A stretch of DNA of 64,000 bases, taken from the NCBI RefSeq assembly GCF_029278565.1, contig NZ_CP119559.1, positions 1,674,001 through 1,738,000 on the forward strand, written 5' to 3'. The DNA is from Haloarcula halophila. Lineage in GTDB: Archaea > Halobacteriota > Halobacteria > Halobacteriales > Haloarculaceae. Below the pieces are notes generated by a model. It was not told where the DNA came from, made no database searches, and was given only the letters and a program-made list of their open reading frames with translations. The translations under genes were made by a program, and so were the position numbers. Shown here one piece after another: positions 8,970-17,365 of the stretch (positions are counted from its first letter, which is position 1; every line of letters starts with the position of its first letter).

Positions 8970-9236
8970 ATGGACTGGAAAGGATACACCCTGATATACG
9001 TCGTACTGTTCGTCTTCGCGACTGCCCAGGCCGTCGTCGAGTTCACCGGCCTCGTCGACAGCGCCTACTGGCTGGCCTTCGCGGTCATCATGGTGCTGTC
9101 GGTCGTCAAGGCCGTCGGCGTCGCCGCCTACTACCAGCATCTGCGCTGGGAGCCACGTGCGGTGACGTACCTGGTCCTCGGCGGCACGACCGCCGCGCTG
9201 GCACTGACCGCCGCGGCGGCCTACTCGATCGTCTGA
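8970..9236 (+). CDS. cytochrome c oxidase subunit IV-like protein
   Basis: An 88-residue protein with three hydrophobic segments (about 6-26, 33-52, 66-86) and the motif VKAVGVAAYYQHLRWEP between the second and third. This resembles the prokaryotic subunit IV family (as in COX4/CyoD), which lines haem-copper oxidases. The ATG at 8970 is four bases after the coxAC stop, so it is the last gene of the oxidase operon. Confidence 0.85.
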   Translation: MDWKGYTLIYVVLFVFATAQAVVEFTGLVDSAYWLAFAVIMVLSVVKAVGVAAYYQHLRWEPRAVTYLVLGGTTAALALTAAAAYSIV

Positions 9237-9421
9237 CCGGGAGCGGTTCGACCGGCCGGACCCCGCCCTACCTCGTGAGCGAGAACGGACCGGCAGGCAT
9301 CGGGGCCGAGTAGTGGTGCGCCGCCCAGCAGGGCGCTCTCGCTCGGTGTCCAAGCGGCCGGAGAGCCGCGGGGCAACACCGGGCGACCCGTACCCGGACG
9401 GGAGTCGATCGTCGTCGGTCG

Positions 9422-9613
9422 TCACACGTGGGGAGGTTGCTCACCGAGTATCTCCGTGACGGCCTCGCGGAACAGCTCGATGTTCTCCTCCGAGTCGGGG
9501 GCGGTCGACGCTTTCGTCCCCGGAAGGTTCGTTTTCTTCGCGAGTTCCATCTTTCCCGAGAGTCCCTGTTCGTCTTCGACGATCGCGTAGTACTCCATGA
9601 GTTGCTCTCCCAT
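9422..9613 (-). CDS. 63-residue protein coupled to a V4R sensor
   Basis: I do not recognise this protein. It is 63 residues, mixed charge, with the block ELAKKTNLPGTKASTAPDSE and an amphipathic C-terminal helix (ENIELFREAVTEILGE). No Cys, no membrane segment. Its start is well defined: the minus strand shows a strong Shine-Dalgarno GGAGGTG eight bases before the ATG, lying in the last codons of the upstream V4R gene, whose stop is three bases away. The two are clearly one transcription and translation unit. Confidence 0.75.
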   Translation of the reverse strand: MGEQLMEYYAIVEDEQGLSGKMELAKKTNLPGTKASTAPDSEENIELFREAVTEILGEQPPHV

Positions 9614-9616
9614 CGG

Positions 9617-10225
9617 TCACACCTCCGCGTAGAGATCTTCTAGCGCCGCGATGTACGGTTCTGCGTCCGGACCCCACTCGTCGATCGGTTTGATAACCCA
9701 CTCACAGACGTCGTCACCCATTCCGACACAGCGTGTCTCCAGTTCCAGAACCGGTTCGCCCATGAACCCGCTACACCACGCCGAGCCGTACCCCATGAGG
9801 CTCCAGCAGACAGGGTGGTCGCTCTCACCGTTGTGTATGACGTGTTGTTCCGCCTCGTATGAGTTGTGCCAGAGGCCGTTGAAATAGAAGTGGCCCTCGG
9901 CTCGATCGTACTCCATCTCGACCGGCTCGACCGCGACGATCCCCTCCTGGGTGTGTAACGCCGGACCGACCTCCAGAAGGTCGTCTGGGGTCTCGAAATC
10001 GTAGGCGGTTTTCATCTGGAGGAAATCGGCGAGTCCAGATTGAAAACCGAACCGCAGGAGCAGGTCACGCGCGGTATCGACACCGACGGCGTCGATGAGC
10101 TGTTGTCGCAACAGCCCGATCGCGTCGGCGTTGAACGTCACCATCCGGTTGTTTTTGAATGCGTTGACCCCGTCTCTGGTACCGTATTCGAGGTCCGCCT
10201 CCAGTTGAAAGTCTGATGCTTGCAT
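9617..10225 (-). CDS. stand-alone XylR_N / V4R ligand-sensing protein
   Basis: A 202-residue protein. Residues about 25-120 match the XylR N-terminal sensor domain (LLLRFGFQSGLADF, GPALHTQEGIV, GLWHNSYEAEQH). Residues about 120-185 match the V4R (4-vinyl reductase) domain, with four Cys in VCWSLMGYGSAWC, RCVG and VCEW that bind zinc in relatives. In bacteria this pair senses aromatic compounds and sits at the front of sigma-54 activators such as XylR, DmpR and PoxR. Here there is no AAA or DNA-binding domain, so the output must be indirect, perhaps through the 63-residue partner encoded next. The ligand is unknown. Confidence 0.85.
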   Translation of the reverse strand: MQASDFQLEADLEYGTRDGVNAFKNNRMVTFNADAIGLLRQQLIDAVGVDTARDLLLRFGFQSGLADFLQMKTAYDFETPDDLLEVGPALHTQEGIVAVEPVEMEYDRAEGHFYFNGLWHNSYEAEQHVIHNGESDHPVCWSLMGYGSAWCSGFMGEPVLELETRCVGMGDDVCEWVIKPIDEWGPDAEPYIAALEDLYAEV

Positions 10226-10400
10226 CCGGAGGAAGGAAACGCCTGTCGGTAAAAATTACTACTGGCCCGAATATCAACAGCGAAAACAGACGGCACTGCC
10301 GTACTCCCACGTTGTCGGCCGCAGCGGAGATCACACCGGTGTGCTCGGTGTCGCAACCGGGGCGGCCACCCGGATCGCGGACCGTGCCGTCGGGTCTGTC

Positions 10401-10850
10401 TTACATCACCAGGCGGGCGACGATGGCGACCAGGAAGAGCACGCCAGCGACCGTCGCGGACTCGGCGACGGCCAGTGAACGAGGATGTCCCCGACCACTA
10501 GCAGCGACGTAGACCCCGTAGAGGAGATAGCCCACGACCAGGGCACCACCGCCGCCGGCGATGGCCGTTCCGACCATCGGCTGACTTCCACTGGGTGCGG
10601 AAATGTAGACGATCGGGACGACCAACACGGCGACGACGAGCGTGACGAAGCCGGCGAGTTGAACCGCCGGCTGACTCGCCAGTCGCCCGATCGGGCCACC
10701 GCTCTCGGCATCGACCGGCTCCGGCAACCCTGCGGCACCCTGTGCCGGCGGCGAGTAGTGGTACCACGTCCGCCCGTTCATCAGCCATGCCACCACCGCG
10801 ACCGCGAGCACCGCCATCAACGCCGTACTCACGAGGTATGCGGTCGCCAT
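10401..10850 (-). CDS. small membrane protein, unknown function
   Basis: A 149-residue protein with about four hydrophobic segments (3-23, 63-83, 92-113, 128-148). A short polar loop (about 25-60) contains NGRTWYHYSPP and a Gly/Pro-rich stretch. No family recognised. It is transcribed leftward and separated from the V4R pair by about 175 bases, so it is probably not in the same unit. Confidence 0.6.
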   Translation of the reverse strand: MATAYLVSTALMAVLAVAVVAWLMNGRTWYHYSPPAQGAAGLPEPVDAESGGPIGRLASQPAVQLAGFVTLVVAVLVVPIVYISAPSGSQPMVGTAIAGGGGALVVGYLLYGVYVAASGRGHPRSLAVAESATVAGVLFLVAIVARLVM

Positions 10851-11281
10851 GCTACGTTGTTACATGACAGGGCGTAATAACAGTTTACCCACTCGACCGA
10901 TCCTGTTCGGAGAAACTGAGCCCATATGGAGCGAAACGCTCTGAGCCGGTTTCCGATTGTTTGTATCTAAAAGTGACCACCGTCAACGAAGCACAGTATA
11001 TAACAGTTTGTTATATCGACGAGGACCAGCGCGTCATCAAGCGATGGTAAAATTTTTGATATTCAGACCGTACTGCCGTCGTGCGATCGGGTGTACAGTG
11101 ATTTTCGACGGCTACGATATCTAACGCGACCACTTGGAGGGGCATAGGTCAAGAGACCGACCCGGCCGAGAAGGCTACGCTCCAAGTGAGAGTAACGTCT
11201 CGGGATTGCACAGTTGTGCCAGCATAAATGTTTCCGGTACAAAAGTATTATTTAGGCAGACATAACTAAACACGTGCAAAA
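10851..11281. other. 431-base AT-richer intergenic region with a perfect palindrome
   Basis: No gene seen. The composition drops towards AT compared with flanking genes, as in the secreted-protein gene that follows. It holds the palindrome at 10998-11016, the AT run at 11048-11066, and a TATA-like AAAGTATTATTTA at 11242-11254 about 30 bases before the ATG at 11282. Confidence 0.6.
10998..11016. promoter_or_regulatory. 19-base perfect inverted repeat
   Basis: ATATAACA and TGTTATAT form exact 8-base arms around GTT. It lies about 150 bases before the leftward gene at 10850 and about 265 bases before the rightward gene at 11282. It looks like a dimer-binding operator, or a hairpin; no regulator is adjacent. 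Confidence 0.45.
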
Positions 11282-13495
11282 ATGAAGACGGAAACTCGGT
11301 TTGCGTCGCTCAAGCGTAGTGTGGTAGTTGGACTGACAATAGCGTTGACCGTTTCAGCGGTTGGGGGTGCGTTCGTCATGTCCGCTGGCACGGTAACAGC
11401 GACAGAACCTACAGAAGGACTCTCTGAAACCGGAGAGGCCCATACGTCAGAAACGATCGAAAGTGGGAGTCTGACCGTTGGTGATGGACAGGAATCGTAT
11501 GGTTTCGTATCCGGCCAAGTAGTAGACACCAGTAACGATCCTCTCTCGGATATCCTGGTTGAGGTTATCGACCCGTCGACAGGCGAGACGGTAGCGACCA
11601 AGCGGACGGACAGTACTGGGCGCTATACGATGGAAGTCACACCGGGAAGTTACTCGATCGTAGCCGGATCCGCTTCATCCGCATACGAAACCGGGACCGC
11701 CCGCTCGATTACAGTCGAATCTCAGTTGACTTCTGAGGCCGATATCGTTCTATCGTCTATTCAAGAATACGGATTTTTATCCGGGAGAGTTACAGATAGG
11801 TATAACAACAATATCACTGATGCGACGGTCAAAGTAAGAGATCCCGCCACTGGCGAGATCGTGTCACAAGTCCAGACAGACGAGCGTGGCGATTACACCG
11901 TGGAATTACCGACTGGAAGTTACGAAGTGATCGCAGAGAAGTCGGGATATATGAACAGCGGGTCTCAAGCTGTGACAATCGAGGCGGAACGAACAACCAC
12001 CCAAGATTTGTTACTAGGTCAACTGCTGTTACCGGATGAGATCATCGTTATCTCGTCCGATAACACTGTCCCTGCGGATGGGTCGACAGATGCAACGTAC
12101 ACGGTCTTAGTTCGCGATCAAAACGGAGATCCGCTCGAGGGAACCACCGTCAGAGCTGAAACACCCAGCACGGTAGACGGCAGTACTGTCGAGTCGACCG
12201 GACCGGACGGACAGGCACAGTTCGAATTCAGGTCGTCCACCGCACAGGACGCTGGGGTCAAGTTCACGGCCGGTCAGGTTGCACCTGTCTCAACGGAGGA
12301 CACGATCACATTTTCACCGGTGTCCGACGAGCCCGCAGTGGTTAGTGGAATCGTAACTAACGAGAACAACGAACGGCTTCCGAACGCAAACGTCAGAATA
12401 CGACCCGAGGGATCGGGTGAGATAATCGCGAGCACGACGGCCGATAACGACGGGACGTACGAAACTGCGATCGACATCGGCTCCGGAGAGAGGGTTGTCG
12501 TGGAAGCAACATATAGCGGTGAGTCGGGCCAGACAGTACCGACAGTGGTGGAGTCTGGCCGAACGTCCACTGCAAACGTCGAAATTACCGGCGTTTCGCC
12601 TTCACAGCCCCCGATTGCTCCACCAAGTCCCGAGGTGTCGGTAGTCGCCTCTGACAACCTAGAGAGGGTCGTCCCTGGTGACCGGTTCGAAATAACGTAT
12701 GAGGTCTCGAACACCGGTGGAGAAGCATCAACGGGAGCCATCGAACTCACTGTTCCGTCAGGAGTGGACCCAGTCTCGATTACCGGAGATGAGGAAACTA
12801 GAGCCGTGTTCTTCAGTGACCCAATCGAGCCTGGAGAGTCCCGCACTACGACCGTTTCGTTTGAGGCTAGTGACAACATCGCGGTCGGAGAAAAAGAGAT
12901 ATTCGCGAGAGCCCACCTCGGCACGCCCGAGACGGATACAGTTACTAGCACTGTCGATATTCTCGAAGACTCGTCCGATCCACCAGCGACCCCCGGAGAC
13001 AATATTAATTTCACCGCAGAAGATAGTGTCAGCGTGCGTGCCGGGGGAGACGTTAGTGTAACGTATTCGTTAGATAATACTGGAGACACTGATCTCGATT
13101 CCGCTGGAATCGATTTCAACACACCAGACGGCGTCTCGATCAGCAAGTTCGAGGGAGACGGGCGCGGGGTGAAATCCAGTGAAGCAGTCTACTTCCTGAA
13201 TGGAGTTCCGACAGTGGTACGCCAAGAAGTAACGGTCACATACGCAGTTTCGGACGAGATCTCATCTGAAGCGGTCCATGTCGAAGCCACTGCTACCGGG
13301 GCAGAGCAAATAGGCACACGCAACACTACCCTCGAGATCGAAGACTCAGGTAGCTTACCGACCGAGCCTGGTGAGCCGGAATTCACGGAAGTGCTGCAAG
13401 TAATTGAAGCATTCAACAGCGATTCGGAGTTCAATGGTAGAGATGTTAGCTTTATAGAGGTCCTCGAAGTGGTCGAGGCTTACAACACCAGATAG
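11282..13495 (+). CDS. large secreted protein with Cna/CarboxypepD-type repeats and a dockerin-like end
   Basis: A 737-residue protein with a Sec-type signal peptide (about 1-40; Lys/Arg then VVVGLTIALTVSAVGGA). The order is: beta-sandwich carboxypeptidase-regulatory-like domains at about 74-158 and 162-243, a Big-1-like domain at 253-347 (PADGSTDATYTVLVRDQNG), a third regulatory-like domain at 350-437, and two CARDB/DUF11-like domains at 450-560 and 573-687. The C-terminal segment (699-735) duplicates EVLQVIEAFN and EVLEVVEAYN, resembling a dockerin pair of helices. It has neither a catalytic domain nor a PGF-CTERM anchor, so an adhesive or scaffolding role outside the cell is likely. Codon use and GC are clearly lower than in neighbours, which suggests transfer. 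Confidence 0.82.
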   Translation: MKTETRFASLKRSVVVGLTIALTVSAVGGAFVMSAGTVTATEPTEGLSETGEAHTSETIESGSLTVGDGQESYGFVSGQVVDTSNDPLSDILVEVIDPSTGETVATKRTDSTGRYTMEVTPGSYSIVAGSASSAYETGTARSITVESQLTSEADIVLSSIQEYGFLSGRVTDRYNNNITDATVKVRDPATGEIVSQVQTDERGDYTVELPTGSYEVIAEKSGYMNSGSQAVTIEAERTTTQDLLLGQLLLPDEIIVISSDNTVPADGSTDATYTVLVRDQNGDPLEGTTVRAETPSTVDGSTVESTGPDGQAQFEFRSSTAQDAGVKFTAGQVAPVSTEDTITFSPVSDEPAVVSGIVTNENNERLPNANVRIRPEGSGEIIASTTADNDGTYETAIDIGSGERVVVEATYSGESGQTVPTVVESGRTSTANVEITGVSPSQPPIAPPSPEVSVVASDNLERVVPGDRFEITYEVSNTGGEASTGAIELTVPSGVDPVSITGDEETRAVFFSDPIEPGESRTTTVSFEASDNIAVGEKEIFARAHLGTPETDTVTSTVDILEDSSDPPATPGDNINFTAEDSVSVRAGGDVSVTYSLDNTGDTDLDSAGIDFNTPDGVSISKFEGDGRGVKSSEAVYFLNGVPTVVRQEVTVTYAVSDEISSEAVHVEATATGAEQIGTRNTTLEIEDSGSLPTEPGEPEFTEVLQVIEAFNSDSEFNGRDVSFIEVLEVVEAYNTR

Positions 13496-13751
13496 TCCCG
13501 AGCAGTTAGTTCGTGTCGAACTGTCCACTCGTCGCTTCCTTACTTTCACACACACACTGACCGTCAGCAGGATGACCAGCGGACCTTCCGTAATCATCGA
13601 GTAGAGGCCGTCCTCGGGTCGTCGAACACGAGGATGGAAAGCGTAGATCGTCTGGATACCACACGTTTCGCGACGGAAGAGGGACGTGGAATCGCCTCTG
13701 AGCACTCTTGCCAGGGATCTGCCGGACTCCGATAGTTGGCGATCCAGGCGA
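13496..13751. other. intergenic region between convergent genes
   Basis: 256 bases between the ends of the secreted-protein gene and the ABC exporter gene. I see no gene. A CA repeat (CACACACACA) near 13548 and short T-runs are the only features. Confidence 0.4.
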
Positions 13752-15674
13752 TCAGTCGTCGGCGTCGGTCTGTGCGCGACGGCGGACCGCGCGCTGGACG
13801 AACTCCTCGGGTAGCTCGTCGATCTCGCCGGCCTGGACCGCCCAGAGGTTGGCGTACAGGCCGTCGGCGGCCAGCAGGTCGTCGTGGGTCCCACGCTCGA
13901 CGATCTCCCCGTCTTCGAAGACGACGATGATGTCGGCGTCTTTGATAGTGGAGAGTCGGTGCGCGATAGCGAAGGTCGTCCGGTCGGCAGTGAGTTCGTC
14001 CAGGGAGCGCTGGATGAGCATCTCCGTCTCCGTGTCCACGTCGCTGGTGGCCTCGTCCAACACGAGGATCTCCGGGTCTTTCAGCATCGCGCGGGCGATG
14101 GCGATCCGCTGGCGCTGGCCGCCCGAGAGTTTGACCCCGCGTTCGCCGACCATCGTGTCGTAACCGTCGGGGAGGTTCCGGATGAACTGGTGGGCCTCGG
14201 CGGCCTCGGCGGCCTCCCGGATCGCCTCGTCGCTGGCGTCGAAGGTGCCGTAGGCGATGTTGTCACGCACCGTCCCGTAGAAGAGGAACGTCTCCTGGCT
14301 GACGTAGCCGATCGACTGCCGGATACTCGGGATCTGGACCTCGCGGAGGTCCTGGTCGTCGATGCGGATCGCGCCCTCGTCGACGTCGTACATCCGGAGG
14401 AGCAGTTTCATCACCGTCGACTTCCCCGCGCCGGTCGGGCCGACGAGCGCGACCGTCTCACCGCCCTCGACCGAAAAAGAGACATCCGAGAGGACGGGTT
14501 CGTCTTCCCCGTAGCCAAAGGAGACGTCGTCGTACTCGACGGCCCCCTCGGTCACCGACAGCGGCGGTGCGTCGGTCCGCTCTTCGAGTCGTCCGGGCGT
14601 CTCCATCAGGCCGAAGACCCGCTCGGCGGAGGCGTAGGCCCGCTGGTACATGTTGATGATCTGTCCGAACTGCGCCATCGGCCAGACGAACCGCTGGGTG
14701 TAGATGATGAAGGCGACGAACTCACCCGGGGACAGCGACGCCGTCAGCGGCCCCGGCGGCTGGCCGATGACCATCAGCCCGCCGACGATGAACGTGGCGA
14801 CGAAGCCCAGTCCCGAGACCAGTCGCAGCCCCGGGAAGAAGGTGATCCGCGTCTCGATGGCGTCCCAGTTGGCGTCCAGGTACTCCTGTGAGCTGTCCTC
14901 GACGCGGTCGGACTCGTACTCCTCGGTGTTCGCCGTCTTGATGATCTGGATGCCGCTGAGGTTGTTCTCCAGCCGGGAGTTGAGCTTCCCGACCGAGGAG
15001 CGGACGTCGGCGTACTTCGGCTGGATGGTCTCGATGAACCGCTTGGTGAACACGGCGATGATCGGGACCGGTAGCAGGGCGACCAGCGCGAGCTGCCAGT
15101 TCATGTAGAAGAGGTAGGCGGCGATGCCGACGACCATGATGATCAGCCGCGAGGAGGAGTTGAGCCCGTCGTTGAGGAACTTCTGCAGTCGGTTGACGTC
15201 GTTCGAGAGCACCGACATCATCTCGCCGGTCTGCTTGTCGGCGAAGAAGTCCATGTTCAGCCGCTGCATCGTCTCGTAGGTGTCTGTCCGGACGGCGTGT
15301 TGGACGTGCTGGGCGAACTTATTCCACCCCCAGTTCCGTGAATAGTGGAAAACGGCACCCAGGCCGAAGGAAGCCGCGATCAACCCCGCGGTCAGCCACA
15401 GCTTGGCGGCCTCGCCGGGCGGAATCCAGGCGTCGGGGACCAGCAGGAGGCCGTAGGTGCTGTCGGTCTGCTGGATGACGGTATCGAGCGCGAGCGCGAG
15501 CAACAACGGGGGCAACAGATCGAGCATCCGGGCGGCGATCGAACTGATGAGTCCGGCGACGAACGCCAGGCGCTGCCCGCGACCGTACTCGGTGAACAGC
15601 CGCCACATCGGGCGTTCGACTCGCTCGCGGGCGTCTTCGAAGGCGTCGTCGTCCGACGCCGAGTCGATGTCCAT
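13752..15674 (-). CDS. ABC exporter, fused membrane and ATPase domains
   Basis: A 640-residue type IV ABC exporter half-transporter. The membrane domain spans about 35-345 with six hydrophobic segments, and the nucleotide-binding domain spans about 375-610. Walker [10 protein letters not shown] is at 412-420, the Q-loop Gln at 460, signature LSGGQ at 516-520, Walker B ILVLDE at 536-541 and the switch His at 572. It should work as a homodimer in lipid or drug export; the substrate cannot be told. The Asp/Glu-rich N-terminus and basic C-terminus are haloarchaeal features. It is transcribed alone. Confidence 0.9.
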   Translation of the reverse strand: MDIDSASDDDAFEDARERVERPMWRLFTEYGRGQRLAFVAGLISSIAARMLDLLPPLLLALALDTVIQQTDSTYGLLLVPDAWIPPGEAAKLWLTAGLIAASFGLGAVFHYSRNWGWNKFAQHVQHAVRTDTYETMQRLNMDFFADKQTGEMMSVLSNDVNRLQKFLNDGLNSSSRLIIMVVGIAAYLFYMNWQLALVALLPVPIIAVFTKRFIETIQPKYADVRSSVGKLNSRLENNLSGIQIIKTANTEEYESDRVEDSSQEYLDANWDAIETRITFFPGLRLVSGLGFVATFIVGGLMVIGQPPGPLTASLSPGEFVAFIIYTQRFVWPMAQFGQIINMYQRAYASAERVFGLMETPGRLEERTDAPPLSVTEGAVEYDDVSFGYGEDEPVLSDVSFSVEGGETVALVGPTGAGKSTVMKLLLRMYDVDEGAIRIDDQDLREVQIPSIRQSIGYVSQETFLFYGTVRDNIAYGTFDASDEAIREAAEAAEAHQFIRNLPDGYDTMVGERGVKLSGGQRQRIAIARAMLKDPEILVLDEATSDVDTETEMLIQRSLDELTADRTTFAIAHRLSTIKDADIIVVFEDGEIVERGTHDDLLAADGLYANLWAVQAGEIDELPEEFVQRAVRRRAQTDADD

Positions 15675-15714
15675 TGGCCGAGGGAAGGGTCCGGACGCGC
15701 AAAAGACCGTCGGG

Positions 15715-16293
15715 CTACGCGACGCGTTCCGGCAGTTCGGCCCGGTCCCCGACGGAGACGCCGGTCCGGTTGGCCCACCCGCGGTTCACTTCGAGGACGT
15801 ACTTCCCGCGGCCCTCGTACCGGTGGAGCGTCTCGTCGCCGGGTTCGGGTAGCGACGCGTGGTGGATCGTCGTGATGGTGCCGTCGGCGTCGACGAAGAC
15901 GATATCGAGCGGGAACGACATGTTCCGCATGACGTAGGCGTGGGTCCCGACTTCCTCGTGGACGAACAACATCCCCTCGTCGGGCGCCAGCGAGTCGGTC
16001 TCGCTCAGGCCGACGTACCGTTTCGTCCCCGTGTCCGCGATCCGGACTTCGACGGTCGCCAGCGTCGCCCCCGCGTCGTTCTCCCTGACTGCGACAGTCG
16101 TCCCAGTAGTCGCGGTCCCCACCGGCGTCTCCGTGCGGTCGGCCGTGTCTTCGCCCTCCGTGACTGTGACCGTCCCGCGCTCGTACTCGCCGGTCCCGAC
16201 GAGGTCGACCCACAGTCCCGACTGGAGGACTAGCGCTCCACCGACCAACACCCCGACAGTGGCCAGAACCACCATCCCGGCGCGTCGCTCCAT
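15715..16293 (-). CDS. membrane-anchored DUF192 protein
   Basis: A 192-residue protein with an N-terminal hydrophobic anchor (about 5-25), a Thr-rich linker (about 38-75) and a DUF192 domain (about 78-188). The family marks KRYVGLSETDSL, GMLFVHEEVGTHAYVMRNM and PLDIVFVDADGTI are present. DUF192 proteins are small, mostly extracytoplasmic and without a settled function. It is read in the same direction as the ABC exporter gene, 40 bases before it, so the two may be co-transcribed. Confidence 0.85.
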   Translation of the reverse strand: MERRAGMVVLATVGVLVGGALVLQSGLWVDLVGTGEYERGTVTVTEGEDTADRTETPVGTATTGTTVAVRENDAGATLATVEVRIADTGTKRYVGLSETDSLAPDEGMLFVHEEVGTHAYVMRNMSFPLDIVFVDADGTITTIHHASLPEPGDETLHRYEGRGKYVLEVNRGWANRTGVSVGDRAELPERVA

Positions 16294-16376
16294 ACCCAGG
16301 GGTAGGCCAGCGCGGGCCTAAGCGTTCCGACCGAGAGAGAAAGCGTTATTCCTGCCGATGGAAAACTGAGGGATGC

Positions 16377-16450
16377 GGGTCCGTGGTCTAGTTGGTTATG
16401 ACGCGGCCTTTACAAGGCCGAGGCCGGTGGTTCGAATCCGCCCGGACCCA
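16377..16450 (+). tRNA. tRNA-Val (TAC)
   Basis: The acceptor stem pairs GGGTCCG at 16377-16383 with CGGACCC at 16443-16449; the discriminator is A16450. The anticodon stem CGGCC/GGCCG encloses TTTACAA, giving anticodon TAC. The T arm carries GGTTCGAATCC. No CCA is encoded. Parts of its 3' half recur at 16537-16552 and 16598-16611. Confidence 0.95.
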
Positions 16451-16745
16451 CTGTTTCTGTCGCGAGCAGTCCGCGAGTGACTGGACCGAGATGACGGGCG
16501 GATTCGAATCAGGGAACGGAGCAGCGCGGAGTGACCGTGGTTCGAATCCGCCGGGAGAGCGAGGCTCTCCCGATCCCTGCGCACCGTGTGCGCAGGACGC
16601 CCGGACCCACTTCTGACGCCGACTGCGACGAACGTAGTGAGGAGCCAGCGGTGTCTGTGTGGACACCGTAAATTGCAGAACGGGTGCTGTCGCTGTAGCA
16701 ACACGTGCCGAAAACCATTTATTCCGTTCTATGATACCGAGAGTC
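16451..16745. repeat. split copy of the tRNA-Val 3' half with two perfect hairpins
   Basis: GTGGTTCGAATCCGCC of the tRNA (16427-16442) recurs exactly at 16537-16552, and CGCCCGGACCCACT (16439-16452) recurs exactly at 16598-16611. Between these two pieces lie two perfect stems: GGGAGAGC/GCTCTCCC (16553-16560 with 16564-16571) and CCTGCGCAC/GTGCGCAGG (16576-16584 with 16588-16596). Otherwise there is no gene in this stretch. Confidence 0.8.
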
Positions 16746-16865
16746 ATGATCGGCGGATCGACGTGTCCCCAGTGTGATGGCGACGTCTCGACGACAAACG
16801 GCACGGAGTACGAGTGTGACGACTGTGGGGCCAGCTACGACAGTGCGGACCTGTTCCTTCCCTGA
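16746..16865 (+). CDS. 39-residue zinc-ribbon micro-protein
   Basis: A very small protein with two CxxC knuckles (CPQC at residues 7-10 and CDDC at 24-27), the spacing of a compact zinc ribbon. Micro-proteins of this sort are common in haloarchaea; functions are mostly unknown, with regulatory or RNA-binding roles suspected. An in-frame ATG at 16731 would add five residues. The AT-rich ACCATTTATTCC at about 16715-16726 may be its promoter. It sits between tRNA-Val and tRNA-Phe. Confidence 0.75.
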   Translation: MIGGSTCPQCDGDVSTTNGTEYECDDCGASYDSADLFLP

Positions 16866-16923
16866 CTGGGACTACCCGCTTTCGAAATCCTTTTTTATAC
16901 ACTGGCCATCCGTCGAAGTGCGC

Positions 16924-16997
16924 GCCGCCTTAGCTCAGACTGGGAGAGCACTCGACTGAAGATCGAGCTGTCCCCGGTTCAAATCCGGGAGGCGGCA
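16924..16997 (+). tRNA. tRNA-Phe (GAA)
   Basis: A perfect acceptor stem pairs GCCGCCT at 16924-16930 with AGGCGGC at 16990-16996; the discriminator is A16997. The anticodon stem CTCGA/TCGAG holds CTGAAGA, giving anticodon GAA. The T arm carries GGTTCAAATCC. No CCA is encoded. Two further copies of the 3' end lie downstream, at 17133-17157 and 17245-17267. Confidence 0.95.
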
Positions 16998-17365
16998 TGT
17001 TTCTGTGGTCGACTACGCGAACGAGCAGCGCGAGTGAGCCGTCGGCCACGAAACTGCTCCCGAACGGATTTGAACCCGGCGAGTCGCACGCCGGGGAAGC
17101 GAACGCAGTGAGCGACCCGGAACGTCTCGACTCGGTTCACAATCCGGGAGGCGGCATTTTCCTGCGAACGAAGTGAGCAGTGAAAACGCCCCCGACCGCG
17201 ACTTGAAGTAGACCAGAAAGGCGTAGCAAGCAGTTCCGGGCGTAGTTCACGATCAGGGAAGCGGCATCCGCTTACCGTACGATTCTCGTTTCGCTGAGTT
17301 GAGCGGGAAGCCGTGCTGGGCCGGTGAATCCAGCAGCGGAGAAACGACAGCCAGACAGGGCAGAC
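16998..17365. repeat. gene-free stretch with two extra copies of the tRNA-Phe 3' end
   Basis: The tRNA end at 16975-16998 (CGGTTCAAATCCGGGAGG then CGGCAT) recurs at 17133-17157 with a single inserted base. A more worn copy lies at 17245-17267, with three mismatches to the second. The rest is short GC-rich repeats such as GAACGAAGTGAGCAG. No open frame looks real. This is the pattern expected from old integration and loss of tRNA-targeting elements, but no integrase is visible. Confidence 0.75.

Noticed and set aside
16924-16997. Intron in the tRNA genes
   Set aside because: All four tRNA genes fold with normal 7-base anticodon loops and no insertion.
16998-17365. Integrase or other mobile-element gene at the tRNA-Phe repeats
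   Set aside because: No open frame in or next to the repeats shows integrase motifs; only scars are supportable.
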